Positions 1 through 7,339 of a stretch of DNA of 23,099 nt are shown in pieces. Under the pieces are notes generated by a model. It was not told the origin of the DNA and did not search any database. It saw nothing but the letters and a program-made list of their open reading frames with translations. Origin of the DNA: Roseomonas sp. (GTDB lineage: Bacteria > Pseudomonadota > Alphaproteobacteria > Acetobacterales > Acetobacteraceae); contig JADCFR010000164.1 in NCBI GenBank assembly GCA_020249415.1, positions 1 through 23,099 of the forward strand, written 5' to 3'. How positions within the stretch are numbered: the first letter of the stretch is position 1; every line of letters starts with the position of its first letter. The position numbers were made by a program, and so were the translations under genes.

Positions 1-2871
1 AATGTCGAAAGCCTTTCCGCGATTGATGGCGGGATAATGCTGCAAGCCCCGCCGGGCACACAGATTCGTCATTTCGTGCTTGGCAATCGCGTGGTGATTG
101 ACGTGGTGGACGGGGCTGAGACCAGCGAAGCCACGCCCCCGGTGGGCACTGCTTCTCCGCCAACGGCGGCGCCTGCGCGCGCGGCCAACACACCAGCAAC
201 GCCAGCCACAACGCCACCGCCTGCGCAGGCTGGCGGAACCCAGCCCCCCTCAGCGCCACGACCAACCGCTGACCCACCCGCCACGCCGGCAGCGCGACCG
301 CCGCCCACGGCGCCGCCTCCACGTGAGGCCGCGCCACCGACAAGCCAGGCTGCCACCGCATCCGCCCCGGTCCCTTCCGCGGCGGATGTTTCGCGTGCCG
401 GCCCTGGGGCGAATGTCACCGCAACACCCCCGGTTGCGCCAGCGCCAAGCCCCGCGCCACCGGCGGTTTCACCAGCGCCGCCGGCTGCGGCCCCGGCCCC
501 GACACCTGTTCAGGCACAGCCTATCCCGGCGGCACGCCCCCTGGTCGTGGTACCGCCCCGGCGCACCACCCCGGTTGGGCTTTTGGCGGAAGGTCGGGCC
601 ATTTCGCTTGATCTGGGGGCCGAGACCGCCGCTGCCATCTTCCGCCATGGCGATTGGGTTATCGCGGTCTTCGATCGGCCCGAAGCGCTTGACCTTTCGC
701 AGCTTCAGGGCAGCGCGATTTTCCGCAGCATGGAAACACGCCAGACCGGTGATGCCACCATTCTGCAAATGCGCCTTGCGCAGCCCGGAACGCTGCGCCC
801 AAGGCGCGAAGGAAATACCTGGGTGATGGAAGCCTTCCGCGACGCAGTGGATGCCAATCGCGCGCTGACAGCCATGACACCGGAATTGGATCAGGGTCCG
901 CCCGCCCGTTTGGTGCTGCGCGCCGCGCGTCCCGGGCGAAGTGTGACCGTGCTTGACCCCGAAACCGGCAGCCCGCTGTTGGTGGGCACGCTGCGGGAAG
1001 CGGGACAGGCGGTTGCCATTGGTCGGCGCCAGCCGGAATTCCAGTTGCTGCCTGCCATGTTGGGGGTGGCCGTGCTGCCGCGGGGCGACAATATCCAACT
1101 CCGCGCGCTGAATGATCGCTTCATCCTGCAAGCCTCGGGCATGGATTCCCTCAGGCTTGGGGTAGATGCGGGCCGCGAGCCCCTGGCCGAAGCCGCGACG
1201 CTCAGCCGCATCATGGACCTGCCTTCGGCGAGCTCTGCCACGCTGTTGGAAAGGCTACGCACAGCGTCAGCCAATATCGCTTCCGCCGGGCCGCTTGGCC
1301 GTTCGGAAGCGCGGCGCCATGCGGCGGAAACGCTGCTCGCCCTTGGCATGCCGCAGGAAGCCCAGGCCATGGCGACACTCGCCTTGCAGGAGGATCCACG
1401 TGCGGGCGCCGATGCGCGGCTGGTGATGGTGCAAGCCGCCGCAGCCCTGGTCGCCGGGCGAGAGGCTGAGGCACGGCAGCTTGAAAACCCACAATTGCCC
1501 GCGAGCGACGAAACCACGCTTTGGCGCGGTTTTCTGGCCGCTGCCCGGGGTGATCATGCGGTGGCCGGACCTGCCATTGCCGCCAGCCTGCCCATTCTCA
1601 TGTCCTACCCCGTCCCTCTGGCGCAGCGCCTTTTCCCCATCGCCATGGAAAGCCTTGCCGCCGCCGGAGAACTGACCGCGGCCAATCGCCTTGCGGATGC
1701 TGATCCTGACAATCCCAGCCTCAATCTGGCGCGCGGCATGATCGCCGAAGCCGATGGCCGGATTGAGGATGCCTTGGCGGCTTACCGCCAGGCCATCCAG
1801 GGGCGGGATAGGCTGCGCCGCGCCCGCGCCATCCGGCGCAGCGTGGAATTGCGCCTCGCCGTCGGCCAGCTTGATGCGGCTGGCGCCATTGCCGAATTGG
1901 AAGCCGCGCTGTTTGCCTGGCGCGGCGATGCCGATGAGATGAATGCGCGTATCCGCCTTGCCGAATTGCAGCGCGAAGCCGGCAATGGCCGTGCCGCCTT
2001 CGAATTGCTGCAGGAAACCCAGCGCTTCTTCCCCGAACGCGACAATGATCTGCGCATGCATTTGCGTGCTGCCTTCGCGGCCGCCTTGCAAAGCGCACCG
2101 CCCTTGAATGCGGCTGCCTTTTTTGATGCGCATCCGGAATTCCTGCCGGAAGATGACGCCGGCATCCGTTCCGTGCTCACCTTGGCTGATCGGCTGGCCG
2201 CACTTGACCTGGTGGACCGCGCTTCCGCCGTGCTGCGCGATGCCCTGGCGCGGCTGAGCGACCCTGTGGCACGCCGCCCGGTCAGCACGAAACTCGCCGC
2301 CATACGTCTGGCCGAGGGCGATGCGCCCGGCGCCCTGGCCGCGCTCGATGCCGGGACTGATGGCAATGGCCAGGAGGTCGAGCGCGCCATCCTGCGCGGG
2401 CGCGCTTTGGCGCGCGCCGGCAATCGCCGCGTCGCGGAAGGGCTGCTTTCCGAATTGGGCGATGATGGCGCGGAAGCGCTGGCGGAGGTGCGCGCGACGG
2501 CGCAGGATTGGCGGGGTGCTGCCTCGGCCATGATGAACCACATTGACGCCAAGGTGCCGGCGGCACCGGCGCCCTTGAATGCCTCCATGCGCCGTGATTT
2601 GGCGCGCGCCGCCGCCTATGCCGCCATGGCGAATGATACCGCGACGCTCGCGCAACTCCGCGATAACTTTGGCGCGCGGATGCAGGGCGGGCCGCTTGCG
2701 GAGGCTTTCACGCTGCTGACGGGCGAATCGCTCCGTGGTGTGCAGGATTTGCCGCGGCTGCAACGCGAAATCAGCCAATTGCGCCTGCTGCCGGAAAGAT
2801 TGAGCGGGCTGAATACGCCATCGCCAGCCGCAACAGCGGCTGCCCCGGCAGCCGCACCGCCAAGGCGATAA
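1..2871 (+). CDS. Large TPR-repeat protein with Pro/Ala-rich linker (5' end missing)
   Basis: The frame is open from base 1, so the true start probably lies upstream; the first ATG is at 37, giving 944 residues from there. Numbering from that Met, residues 1-26 look like the end of a beta-rich module (HFVLGNRVVIDVVDG). Residues 30-167 are a low-complexity Pro/Ala/Thr linker. Residues about 185-270 resemble a second beta-rich module (GRAISLDLGAE, WVIAVFDRP). From about 415 to 900 there are helical repeats typical of TPRs, such as ALGMPQEAQAMATLALQEDP and ADGRIEDALAAYRQAI. The architecture suggests an envelope or periplasmic scaffold, but the N-terminus that could carry a signal peptide is not visible. 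It ends with TAA 160 bases before speD. I cannot name it. A role in motility is possible only by neighbourhood. Confidence 0.8.
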   Translation, partial: NVESLSAIDGGIMLQAPPGTQIRHFVLGNRVVIDVVDGAETSEATPPVGTASPPTAAPARAANTPATPATTPPPAQAGGTQPPSAPRPTADPPATPAARPPPTAPPPREAAPPTSQAATASAPVPSAADVSRAGPGANVTATPPVAPAPSPAPPAVSPAPPAAAPAPTPVQAQPIPAARPLVVVPPRRTTPVGLLAEGRAISLDLGAETAAAIFRHGDWVIAVFDRPEALDLSQLQGSAIFRSMETRQTGDATILQMRLAQPGTLRPRREGNTWVMEAFRDAVDANRALTAMTPELDQGPPARLVLRAARPGRSVTVLDPETGSPLLVGTLREAGQAVAIGRRQPEFQLLPAMLGVAVLPRGDNIQLRALNDRFILQASGMDSLRLGVDAGREPLAEAATLSRIMDLPSASSATLLERLRTASANIASAGPLGRSEARRHAAETLLALGMPQEAQAMATLALQEDPRAGADARLVMVQAAAALVAGREAEARQLENPQLPASDETTLWRGFLAAARGDHAVAGPAIAASLPILMSYPVPLAQRLFPIAMESLAAAGELTAANRLADADPDNPSLNLARGMIAEADGRIEDALAAYRQAIQGRDRLRRARAIRRSVELRLAVGQLDAAGAIAELEAALFAWRGDADEMNARIRLAELQREAGNGRAAFELLQETQRFFPERDNDLRMHLRAAFAAALQSAPPLNAAAFFDAHPEFLPEDDAGIRSVLTLADRLAALDLVDRASAVLRDALARLSDPVARRPVSTKLAAIRLAEGDAPGALAALDAGTDGNGQEVERAILRGRALARAGNRRVAEGLLSELGDDGAEALAEVRATAQDWRGAASAMMNHIDAKVPAAPAPLNASMRRDLARAAAYAAMANDTATLAQLRDNFGARMQGGPLAEAFTLLTGESLRGVQDLPRLQREISQLRLLPERLSGLNTPSPAATAAAPAAAPPRR

Positions 2872-3031
2872 AGATTTTGGCCCTTACTTAGACTGGCAGG
2901 AAAATTCTTGGGCTCCCGCCCTAGATTTCCCTTGCATCACCGCCCCGCTTGTCCCATATGCCGCAATCGTTGACCCCCGATCAGAATTCCCTGATCACCC
3001 TGGTCATCTGCTGGCTGGAAGGAGCCCTGCT
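2872..3031 (+). promoter_or_regulatory. speD leader with GATCAG dyad and strong RBS
   Basis: This 160-base gap precedes speD. It holds an inverted repeat, GATCAG (2979-2984), six-base loop, CTGATC (2991-2996), and a good Shine-Dalgarno AAGGAG at 3019-3024, seven bases before the speD ATG. No clear sigma-70 promoter was found. The dyad could be an operator or a leader hairpin; this is inference. Confidence 0.35.
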
Positions 3032-3490
3032 ATGGAAGCTCTCGTCCAACCGGGGATGGTCTCGGATTTGCCGAGCGACACCCGGAATACCGACGAAGAC
3101 GTCTCGGCCCATGCCGAGAAGGATTATTTCGTTCAGCGTAACGGTGTGCGCTACGCCGGGACGCATCTGATCGTGGATTTGTGGGGGGCGACCAATCTGG
3201 ACGACCCGAACCACATTGATGCGGTGCTGCGTGAAGGGGCGCTCGCCACCGGGGCGACGATCCTGCATGGGCATTTCCATCATTTCTCGCCCAATGGCGG
3301 GGTTTCCGGCGTGCTGGTGCTGGCGGAAAGCCATGTGTCCATCCACACTTGGCCAGAACGCGATTACGCCGCGCTTGATATCTTCGTCTGCGGCGATTGC
3401 GACCCGTATAAGGCTATCCCGGCGCTCAAGCGCGGCTTCCTGCCGGAGCGCGTGCAATTGGCCGAACATAAGCGCGGCCTGATCGGCTGA
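3032..3490 (+). CDS. speD: S-adenosylmethionine decarboxylase proenzyme
   Basis: This is a 152-residue pyruvoyl-dependent AdoMet decarboxylase of the short bacterial class. It produces decarboxylated AdoMet, the aminopropyl donor for spermidine. The self-cleavage motif AESHVSIHTWPE is intact, with the pyruvoyl-forming Ser at residue 100, His105 and Cys120 (FVCGDC). The spacing (+5, +20) matches the catalytic Ser63/His68/Cys83 known for the Thermotoga enzyme, so the protein should mature into two chains by cleavage between Glu99 and Ser100. The N-terminus is some 37 residues longer than in the Thermotoga enzyme. The start is set by AAGGAG seven bases upstream of the ATG. It is followed by speE, the next enzyme of the pathway, 70 bases downstream across a hairpin. 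Confidence 0.97.
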   Translation: MEALVQPGMVSDLPSDTRNTDEDVSAHAEKDYFVQRNGVRYAGTHLIVDLWGATNLDDPNHIDAVLREGALATGATILHGHFHHFSPNGGVSGVLVLAESHVSIHTWPERDYAALDIFVCGDCDPYKAIPALKRGFLPERVQLAEHKRGLIG

Positions 3491-3515
3491 TTGCCTCTCA
3501 TTGTCGTTTTGGTGG

Positions 3516-3542
3516 GGCCGGGTGGCAGCACCCGGCCTTTCA
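3516..3542 (+). terminator. Hairpin between speD and speE
   Basis: A perfect 9-bp stem GGCCGGGTG / CACCCGGCC (3516-3524 and 3529-3537) with a GCAG loop is followed by TTTCATT. It has the form of a rho-independent terminator with a short, imperfect T run. As it separates two genes of one pathway and ends about ten bases before the speE RBS, it may act as a partial terminator or attenuator rather than an operon end. Confidence 0.6.
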
Positions 3543-3560
3543 TTATGGAAGGGTGCCGCC

Positions 3561-4430
3561 ATGGCGACCGATAGCTGGATCAATGAAACCCTCTACGCCG
3601 CTTGGGGGCAGCGTTTTCGCGTGAAGCGCGAATTGGCGCGCGTGCAGTCGGATTTTCAGGATATTGTTGTCTTTGAAAGCGAAACCCATGGCCGGGTGAT
3701 GCTGCTTGATGGCGTGGTGCAGATCACCGAAGGCGATGAATTCGTCTATCAGGAAATGATCACCCATGTGCCGATCCTCGCCCATGGCGCCGCCAAGCGC
3801 GTGCTGATCATCGGCGCTGGCGATGGCGGCGTGCTCAAGCGCGTGTTGCAGCATCGCGGCGTTGAAAAGGCCGTGATGGTGGAAATTGATGGCGAGGTCG
3901 TGCGGCTTTCCAAGGAATTCCTGCCCTCCATTGGCGGCAATGCCTGGGCGGACCCGCGCGCCGAGGTGATCATTGGCGATGGCATTGATTATGTGCGTGT
4001 GGCGCCCGCGGAAAGTTTCGATGTGATTATCGTGGACAGCACGGACCCGATCGGCGTGGGTGAGGTGCTGTTCACCGATGAATTCTACGCCAATGCGGCA
4101 CGCATCCTCTCCCCGCGCGGTCTGATCGTCAATCAATGCGGCGTGCCCTTCATGCAGGCTGATGAATTGCACGAAACATCGCGCCGACGCGCGAAATCCT
4201 TCCCTGATAATTGGGCCTATGTGGCGGCGGTGCCGACCTATGTTGGCGGCTTCATGACGCTCGGTTGGGCGGCGAAGGATGCGTCCTGCCGTGCGGTCGC
4301 GACTGATGAAATCCGCCGCCGTGCGCAGGCTTCCGACATTTTGGGCACCACGCGCTATTGGACGCCGGAAATCCATACCGGCGCCTTCAACCTGCCGCCC
4401 TATATCGCGGAAAATCTGCCGGGCGCCTGA
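3561..4430 (+). CDS. speE: Spermidine synthase
   Basis: This 289-residue aminopropyltransferase moves the aminopropyl group of decarboxylated AdoMet to putrescine. Family hallmarks are all present: DGVVQITEGDEFVYQEMI near the N-terminus, the nucleotide-binding loop VLIIGAGDGG (GAGDGG instead of the more usual GGGDGG), the acidic pocket IVDSTDPIGVGEVLFTDEFY, and the C-terminal TRYWTPEIHTGAF. The ATG at 3561 is preceded by GGAAGGG with seven-base spacing. A longer reading from a TTG at 3501 exists but would run through the hairpin and lacks family similarity, so I reject it. It is convergent with fliP across 40 bases. Confidence 0.97.
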   Translation: MATDSWINETLYAAWGQRFRVKRELARVQSDFQDIVVFESETHGRVMLLDGVVQITEGDEFVYQEMITHVPILAHGAAKRVLIIGAGDGGVLKRVLQHRGVEKAVMVEIDGEVVRLSKEFLPSIGGNAWADPRAEVIIGDGIDYVRVAPAESFDVIIVDSTDPIGVGEVLFTDEFYANAARILSPRGLIVNQCGVPFMQADELHETSRRRAKSFPDNWAYVAAVPTYVGGFMTLGWAAKDASCRAVATDEIRRRAQASDILGTTRYWTPEIHTGAFNLPPYIAENLPGA

Positions 4431-4432
4431 GC

Positions 4433-4452
4433 GCGGATCGGCAAGGATCCGC
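4433..4452. terminator. Hairpin between convergent speE and fliP
   Basis: A perfect 7-bp stem GCGGATC / GATCCGC with a six-base loop sits in the 40-base gap between the convergent ends of speE and fliP. There is no T run on either side, so if it terminates transcription it is not a classical intrinsic terminator. It could serve both directions. Confidence 0.4.
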
Positions 4453-4470
4453 ATCACCAAAAGAAATGCT

Positions 4471-5220
4471 TCAAGTCAGGTTGAAGCCCTGCACGAGACT
4501 GCCCGAGACCAGGCGCCAGCCATCCACCAGCACGAAAAAGATCAGCTTGAAGGGCAGGGCCACCACGGTCGGCGGTAGCATCATCATGCCGAGCGACATC
4601 AGAAGGCTCGCAATCACCATATCAATAATCAGGAAGGGCAGAAACAGCAGGAAGCCGATTTCAAAGGCGCGCTTCAATTCGCCGACAATGAAGGCCGGGA
4701 CCAGGGCGCGCCAGGGCGTTTGCGCGGGGTCCGTCACGGCCTGAATGCCACCGAGATCCATGAACAGGATCAGATCATCCTCGCGGATATTGGCCACCAT
4801 GAACATGCGAAAGGGCTGCGCCGCCGCCGCCAACCCATCCAATTCAGACATCCGCCCTTCGGTCATGGGCACAATGCCCTGCGTCCAGGAAGCCTCAAAT
4901 ACCGGCTGCATCACAAAGAAGGTCAGGAACAGCGCAAGCCCGATCAGCACCGGATTGGGCGGGATGCCCGGCGCCCCGATGGCGCTGCGCAGCAAGGACA
5001 GCACAATCACAATGCGCGCAAAGGCGGTTGCCATCACCAGCAGGGAAGGGGCCAGTGACAGCAGCCCGATCAGCGCGGTCAATTGCACCAGCCGCGCCGT
5101 GGCACCCGGCTGGCCGGTCTGGCCCAGATCAATCGAAACACTCTGCGCCAGCGCAGTACCCGCGGGCAGCGCCAGCACCGCCAGCGCCACAAGGACCCAA
5201 AAACCGGTTTTGCGCATCAT
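4471..5220 (-). CDS. fliP: Flagellar export gate protein FliP
   Basis: This 249-residue protein is the main subunit of the FliP-FliQ-FliR export gate inside the MS ring. A cleavable signal peptide is visible (FWVLVALAVLALPAGTALA followed by QS), as is usual for FliP. Four later hydrophobic segments follow: LTALIGLLSLAPSLLVMATA, a segment from NPVLIGLALFLTFFVM, one from FEIGFLLFLPFLIIDMVIAS, and VALPFKLIFFVLVDGW near the C-terminus. The family motif RIVIVLSLLRSAIG is present. The start overlaps the fliO stop (ATGATG, with TGA inside), so the two are probably translated in a coupled way. If the second ATG is used the protein is one residue shorter. It is last in a three-gene minus-strand run. 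Confidence 0.97.
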   Translation of the reverse strand: MMRKTGFWVLVALAVLALPAGTALAQSVSIDLGQTGQPGATARLVQLTALIGLLSLAPSLLVMATAFARIVIVLSLLRSAIGAPGIPPNPVLIGLALFLTFFVMQPVFEASWTQGIVPMTEGRMSELDGLAAAAQPFRMFMVANIREDDLILFMDLGGIQAVTDPAQTPWRALVPAFIVGELKRAFEIGFLLFLPFLIIDMVIASLLMSLGMMMLPPTVVALPFKLIFFVLVDGWRLVSGSLVQGFNLT

Positions 5221-5495
5221 GATTTGGGCGATTCCTCATTCCTGGGCGGCAGCCAACCAAGGCAGACATCCTGCGGCCCCCCGGTCAATAGCAGCACTTC
5301 CCGCCCATCACAGCGAAGGATGATCACGCGCCGGCGCGCATCCAGCGCCAGCACTTCCTGCAATTTCAGCCTTTGCCCGCTGGTTTGCGGCGCGAGGCCC
5401 GTGGCGCGCAGCAGGCGCGCCAGTAGCAGGATCAGCCCAAGCACAAAAAGCAGCGCGATGCCGGCGGTGAGCCAATTGGCGAGACTTAAACTCAT
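5217..5495 (-). CDS. fliO: Flagellar assembly protein FliO
   Basis: This 92-residue protein has one N-terminal membrane segment (about residues 8-28, LTAGIALLFVLGLILLLARLL), then a short basic cytoplasmic tail with the FliO-type pattern LKLQEVLALDARRRVIILRCDGREVLLLTGG. FliO is a transient scaffold that helps FliP assemble. It lies directly before fliP with overlapping stop and start, and its own ATG overlaps the stop of the preceding small gene by four bases (ATGA). The length is at the short end for the family. Confidence 0.9.
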   Translation of the reverse strand: MSLSLANWLTAGIALLFVLGLILLLARLLRATGLAPQTSGQRLKLQEVLALDARRRVIILRCDGREVLLLTGGPQDVCLGWLPPRNEESPKS

Positions 5496-5791
5496 GGCCG
5501 GCCCCCTTGGCTGACTGGCCTGGGCAGGGCCGCTTGCAGCCTGTCCACTTGGCCGAGCAAAGCCTCAAGCCCGCGGCGCAGCGTAGGTGCCATGGCCGGT
5601 GGCGCCTCCTGTGCTGCGGCGCAAAGCCGGGCGATTTCGCCATCAAGCCCGGTAAGATCAAGCGCATACCCCTCGGCAAGACTTGCCTCTGCCTGGGTCA
5701 GGCTTTCCCCCATGGCCTTGATGGCGGCCAGCACCGCCAAGCCATGCTGGCTGGCGGCGGCGCCTGGAATATCCTCGGGATGCGTGTTCAC
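5492..5791 (-). CDS. Unidentified small helical protein upstream of fliO
   Basis: The reading frame ends in an ATGA overlap with the fliO start, which argues for a real, co-translated gene. The most likely start is GTG at 5791, giving 99 residues. TTG four codons further upstream is also possible, and no clear Shine-Dalgarno is seen. The frame continues upstream to 6217 but would there run antisense through flgB, so I reject the long version. The protein has no membrane segment or signal peptide. It is predicted mostly helical, with amphipathic stretches at about 16-40 (AVLAAIKAMGESLTQAEA), 47-62 and 70-90 (LRRGLEALLGQVDRLQAAL). I do not recognise the family. A small export chaperone in the style of FlgN or FliT would fit size, fold and context, but this is inference. 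Confidence 0.65.
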   Translation of the reverse strand: MNTHPEDIPGAAASQHGLAVLAAIKAMGESLTQAEASLAEGYALDLTGLDGEIARLCAAAQEAPPAMAPTLRRGLEALLGQVDRLQAALPRPVSQGGRP

Positions 5792-5890
5792 AGGGTCATC
5801 CAACAGGTTTTTGGCAAAAAAACCATTAGAAATTGTTGTAACGGGTCGCGTTTTAACGCATTTTGGCCCGTAACGTGCAAGGATGGAATC
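5792..5890. promoter_or_regulatory. Divergent promoter region of flgB and the fliO-fliP run
   Basis: This 99-base AT-richer gap separates two divergent flagellar operons and must carry promoters for both. It contains nested inverted repeats: outer ACGGG (5841-5845) with CCCGT (5867-5871), inner GCGTT (5848-5852) with AACGC (5855-5859). An AAGGA Shine-Dalgarno (5879-5883) lies seven bases before the flgB ATG. No convincing sigma-70 or sigma-28 hexamers were found; one sigma-54-like match is discussed as a finding. Confidence 0.5.
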
Positions 5891-6289
5891 ATGGACCCGA
5901 CCAAGACCGGACCGATTGCCCTCGCCGAACAGCGGCTGCGCTGGACGGAAGCGCGTCAGCGCGTGCTCGCGCAGAATATCGCCAATGCGGATACGCCGAA
6001 TTATCGGCCCTCTGATATGCAGCCCTTTGCCAAGGTACTGTCCGGCAAGCTGACCGAACGGCAGTTGGTGGCGACCAATGCCAACCACCTGCAATCGACA
6101 CGCCACCAGGATGGCCGGACGCTGAAGGAACGCATTTCCGCCAATCGCGACCCGAGTGGTAATGCGGTTTCCCTTGAACGCGAAGCGCTGCGCGTGGCGG
6201 ATACCGATTCGGCCCATGCCACTGCGCTATCGGTGCGTCGTCGCTATATTGCCATGTTCATGACCGCCCTTGGGCGGAATCAGGCTTGA
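5891..6289 (+). CDS. flgB: Flagellar proximal rod protein FlgB
   Basis: This 132-residue rod protein is exported through the flagellar apparatus and polymerises above the MS ring. The N-terminal rod motif is clear (RQRVLAQNIANADTPNYRPS), and the C-terminus is the helical HATALSVRRRYIAMFMTALG typical of rod and hook family proteins. The ATG at 5891 has AAGGA seven bases upstream. A longer open frame to 5507 would be antisense to fliO and the small upstream gene and is rejected. It opens the operon flgB-flgC-fliE-fliQ-fliR-flhB, with flgC 15 bases downstream. Confidence 0.96.
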   Translation: MDPTKTGPIALAEQRLRWTEARQRVLAQNIANADTPNYRPSDMQPFAKVLSGKLTERQLVATNANHLQSTRHQDGRTLKERISANRDPSGNAVSLEREALRVADTDSAHATALSVRRRYIAMFMTALGRNQA

Positions 6290-6304
6290 GAGAGGCGCTG
6301 AGCC

Positions 6305-6712
6305 ATGGAACTTGATCGCGCAATTCGGATCGCGGCAGCCGGGATGGATGTGCAGAGCGCTCGGTTGCGGGTGGTCGCGGAAAACCTGGCCAATCGCGAC
6401 ACCACATCGGAAATGGCGGGGGGTGATCCCTATCGGCGCAAGACCGTGACCTTTGCCAATCGCTTTGAGCGCGCCTTGGGCGCCAATACCATTCGTGTGG
6501 CACGGGTTGGCACCTCCAAGGGTGACTTTCCAACGCGCCATGACCCAACCCACCCTGCCGCGAATGCCCAGGGTTATGTGAAGACACCAAATGTGAATTC
6601 CACCATCGAAGTGATGGATATGCGCGAAGCGCAACGCAGCTACAGCGCCAATCTTTCGGTATTGGAAGTCTCCCGCGGCATGTTGACCCGCACCATTGAG
6701 GCGATGCGCTGA
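6305..6712 (+). CDS. flgC: Flagellar proximal rod protein FlgC
   Basis: This 135-residue rod protein has the N-terminal motif AIRIAAAGMDVQSARLRVVA and ENLANRDTT, a middle part with VTFANRFERAL, and the conserved C-terminal GYVKTPNVNSTIEVMDMREA followed by a helical rod tail ending TIEAMR. Length is normal for FlgC. The ATG is preceded by AGAGAGG about ten bases upstream, and its stop overlaps the fliE start by one base (TGATG). Confidence 0.97.
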   Translation: MELDRAIRIAAAGMDVQSARLRVVAENLANRDTTSEMAGGDPYRRKTVTFANRFERALGANTIRVARVGTSKGDFPTRHDPTHPAANAQGYVKTPNVNSTIEVMDMREAQRSYSANLSVLEVSRGMLTRTIEAMR

Positions 6713-7026
6713 TGCCCCTGCCCCTGACCCCTGGCGGTGCTGCCGCTGCCTATCGTGCCAATATGGCGGCACCCTCTGCCACGCCTGCCGCCATGGGTGG
6801 AGGGGAGAGCGCAAGCTTCGGCGAAGCCCTGTCCCGCGCCGTGCAGAATGCCGTCAATACCAGCCGAGAGGCTGAAGCGGCTTCCGCGCGCGGTTTGATG
6901 GGGCAAGGCAGCGTGACGGATCTCGTGGTCGCCGTGGGCCGAGCAGAACTCACCTTGCAAACCGCCGTCGCGGTGCGCGATCGCGTTGTGGCGGCCTATC
7001 AGGAAGTGATGCGCATGCCGATCTGA
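6712..7026 (+). CDS. fliE: Flagellar MS-ring/rod junction protein FliE
   Basis: This 104-residue protein bridges the MS ring (FliF) and the rod (FlgB). The C-terminal half shows the FliE pattern: SFGEALSRAVQNAVNTSREA, then GQGSVTDLVVAVGRAELTLQ and TAVAVRDRVVAAYQEVMRMP. The N-terminal 35 residues are Ala/Pro-rich and variable, as is usual. Translation is probably coupled to flgC through the TGATG overlap. A hairpin starts at its stop codon, before fliQ. Confidence 0.95.
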   Translation: MPLPLTPGGAAAAYRANMAAPSATPAAMGGGESASFGEALSRAVQNAVNTSREAEAASARGLMGQGSVTDLVVAVGRAELTLQTAVAVRDRVVAAYQEVMRMPI

Positions 7027-7042
7027 CGCCTGATCGGCGTCA
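7024..7042 (+). other. Intra-operon hairpin at the fliE stop
   Basis: A perfect 7-bp inverted repeat TGACGCC / GGCGTCA with loop TGATC begins on the fliE stop codon itself and sits in the 41-base fliE-fliQ gap. It has no T run, so it is not an intrinsic terminator. An mRNA processing or stability element separating soluble rod genes from membrane gate genes is one reading; this is inference. Confidence 0.4.
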
Positions 7043-7067
7043 CGCATGTGGTGGGAAAGGCAGCGCG

Positions 7068-7337
7068 ATGGGCGGCATCGCTGAAGCAAGCCGGGAAGCG
7101 CTTTGGGTCTCTCTGCAAATCGGTGGGCCACTGCTGGTGTTGCTGCTGGTGGTGGGGCTTGTGGTGGCCGTGTTTCAGGCACTGACCCAGGTGAATGAGG
7201 CAAGCCTTTCCTTCCTGCCGAAAATGGCCGCGCTGGCCGTCGCCCTGATCCTGCTGACACCCTTCTTCACTGGTGTGATGCGTGGCTATACGCAAAACCT
7301 CTTTGACATGATGATTCAGGTCGGCTCAAGGCCTTAG
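7068..7337 (+). CDS. fliQ: Flagellar export gate protein FliQ
   Basis: This 89-residue protein has two membrane segments, about 21-41 (LLVLLLVVGLVVAVFQAL) and 52-71 (ALAVALILLTPFFTGVM), joined by the conserved loop TQVNEASLSFLPKM. Length and pattern are those of FliQ, the four-copy component of the FliP-FliQ-FliR gate. A GGGAAAGG sequence lies about ten bases upstream of the ATG. Its TAG stop touches the fliR start. Confidence 0.97.
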   Translation: MGGIAEASREALWVSLQIGGPLLVLLLVVGLVVAVFQALTQVNEASLSFLPKMAALAVALILLTPFFTGVMRGYTQNLFDMMIQVGSRP

Positions 7338-7339
7338 TG

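Noticed and set aside
98..826. Overlapping long open frames on both strands within the TPR gene
   Set aside because: They are Arg- or Pro/Gly-rich shadow translations of a high-GC coding frame, without RBS or family features.
1267..2778. 503-residue minus-strand open frame
   Set aside because: Antisense to the TPR gene; composition (His/Gln/Arg/Gly) is that of a shadow frame.
2836..2855. 9-bp inverted repeat GCGGCTGCC/GGCAGCCGC as a terminator
   Set aside because: It lies inside the coding region in an Ala/Pro repeat stretch and has no T run after it; codon bias explains the symmetry.
3501..3560. Longer speE from a TTG start
   Set aside because: It crosses the hairpin and has no RBS, while the ATG at 3561 has a good RBS and matches the family start.
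5795..6217. Upstream extension of the small gene before fliO, giving a 241-residue protein
   Set aside because: The extra part runs antisense through flgB and across the divergent promoter; the ATGA-coupled 99-residue form explains the data better.
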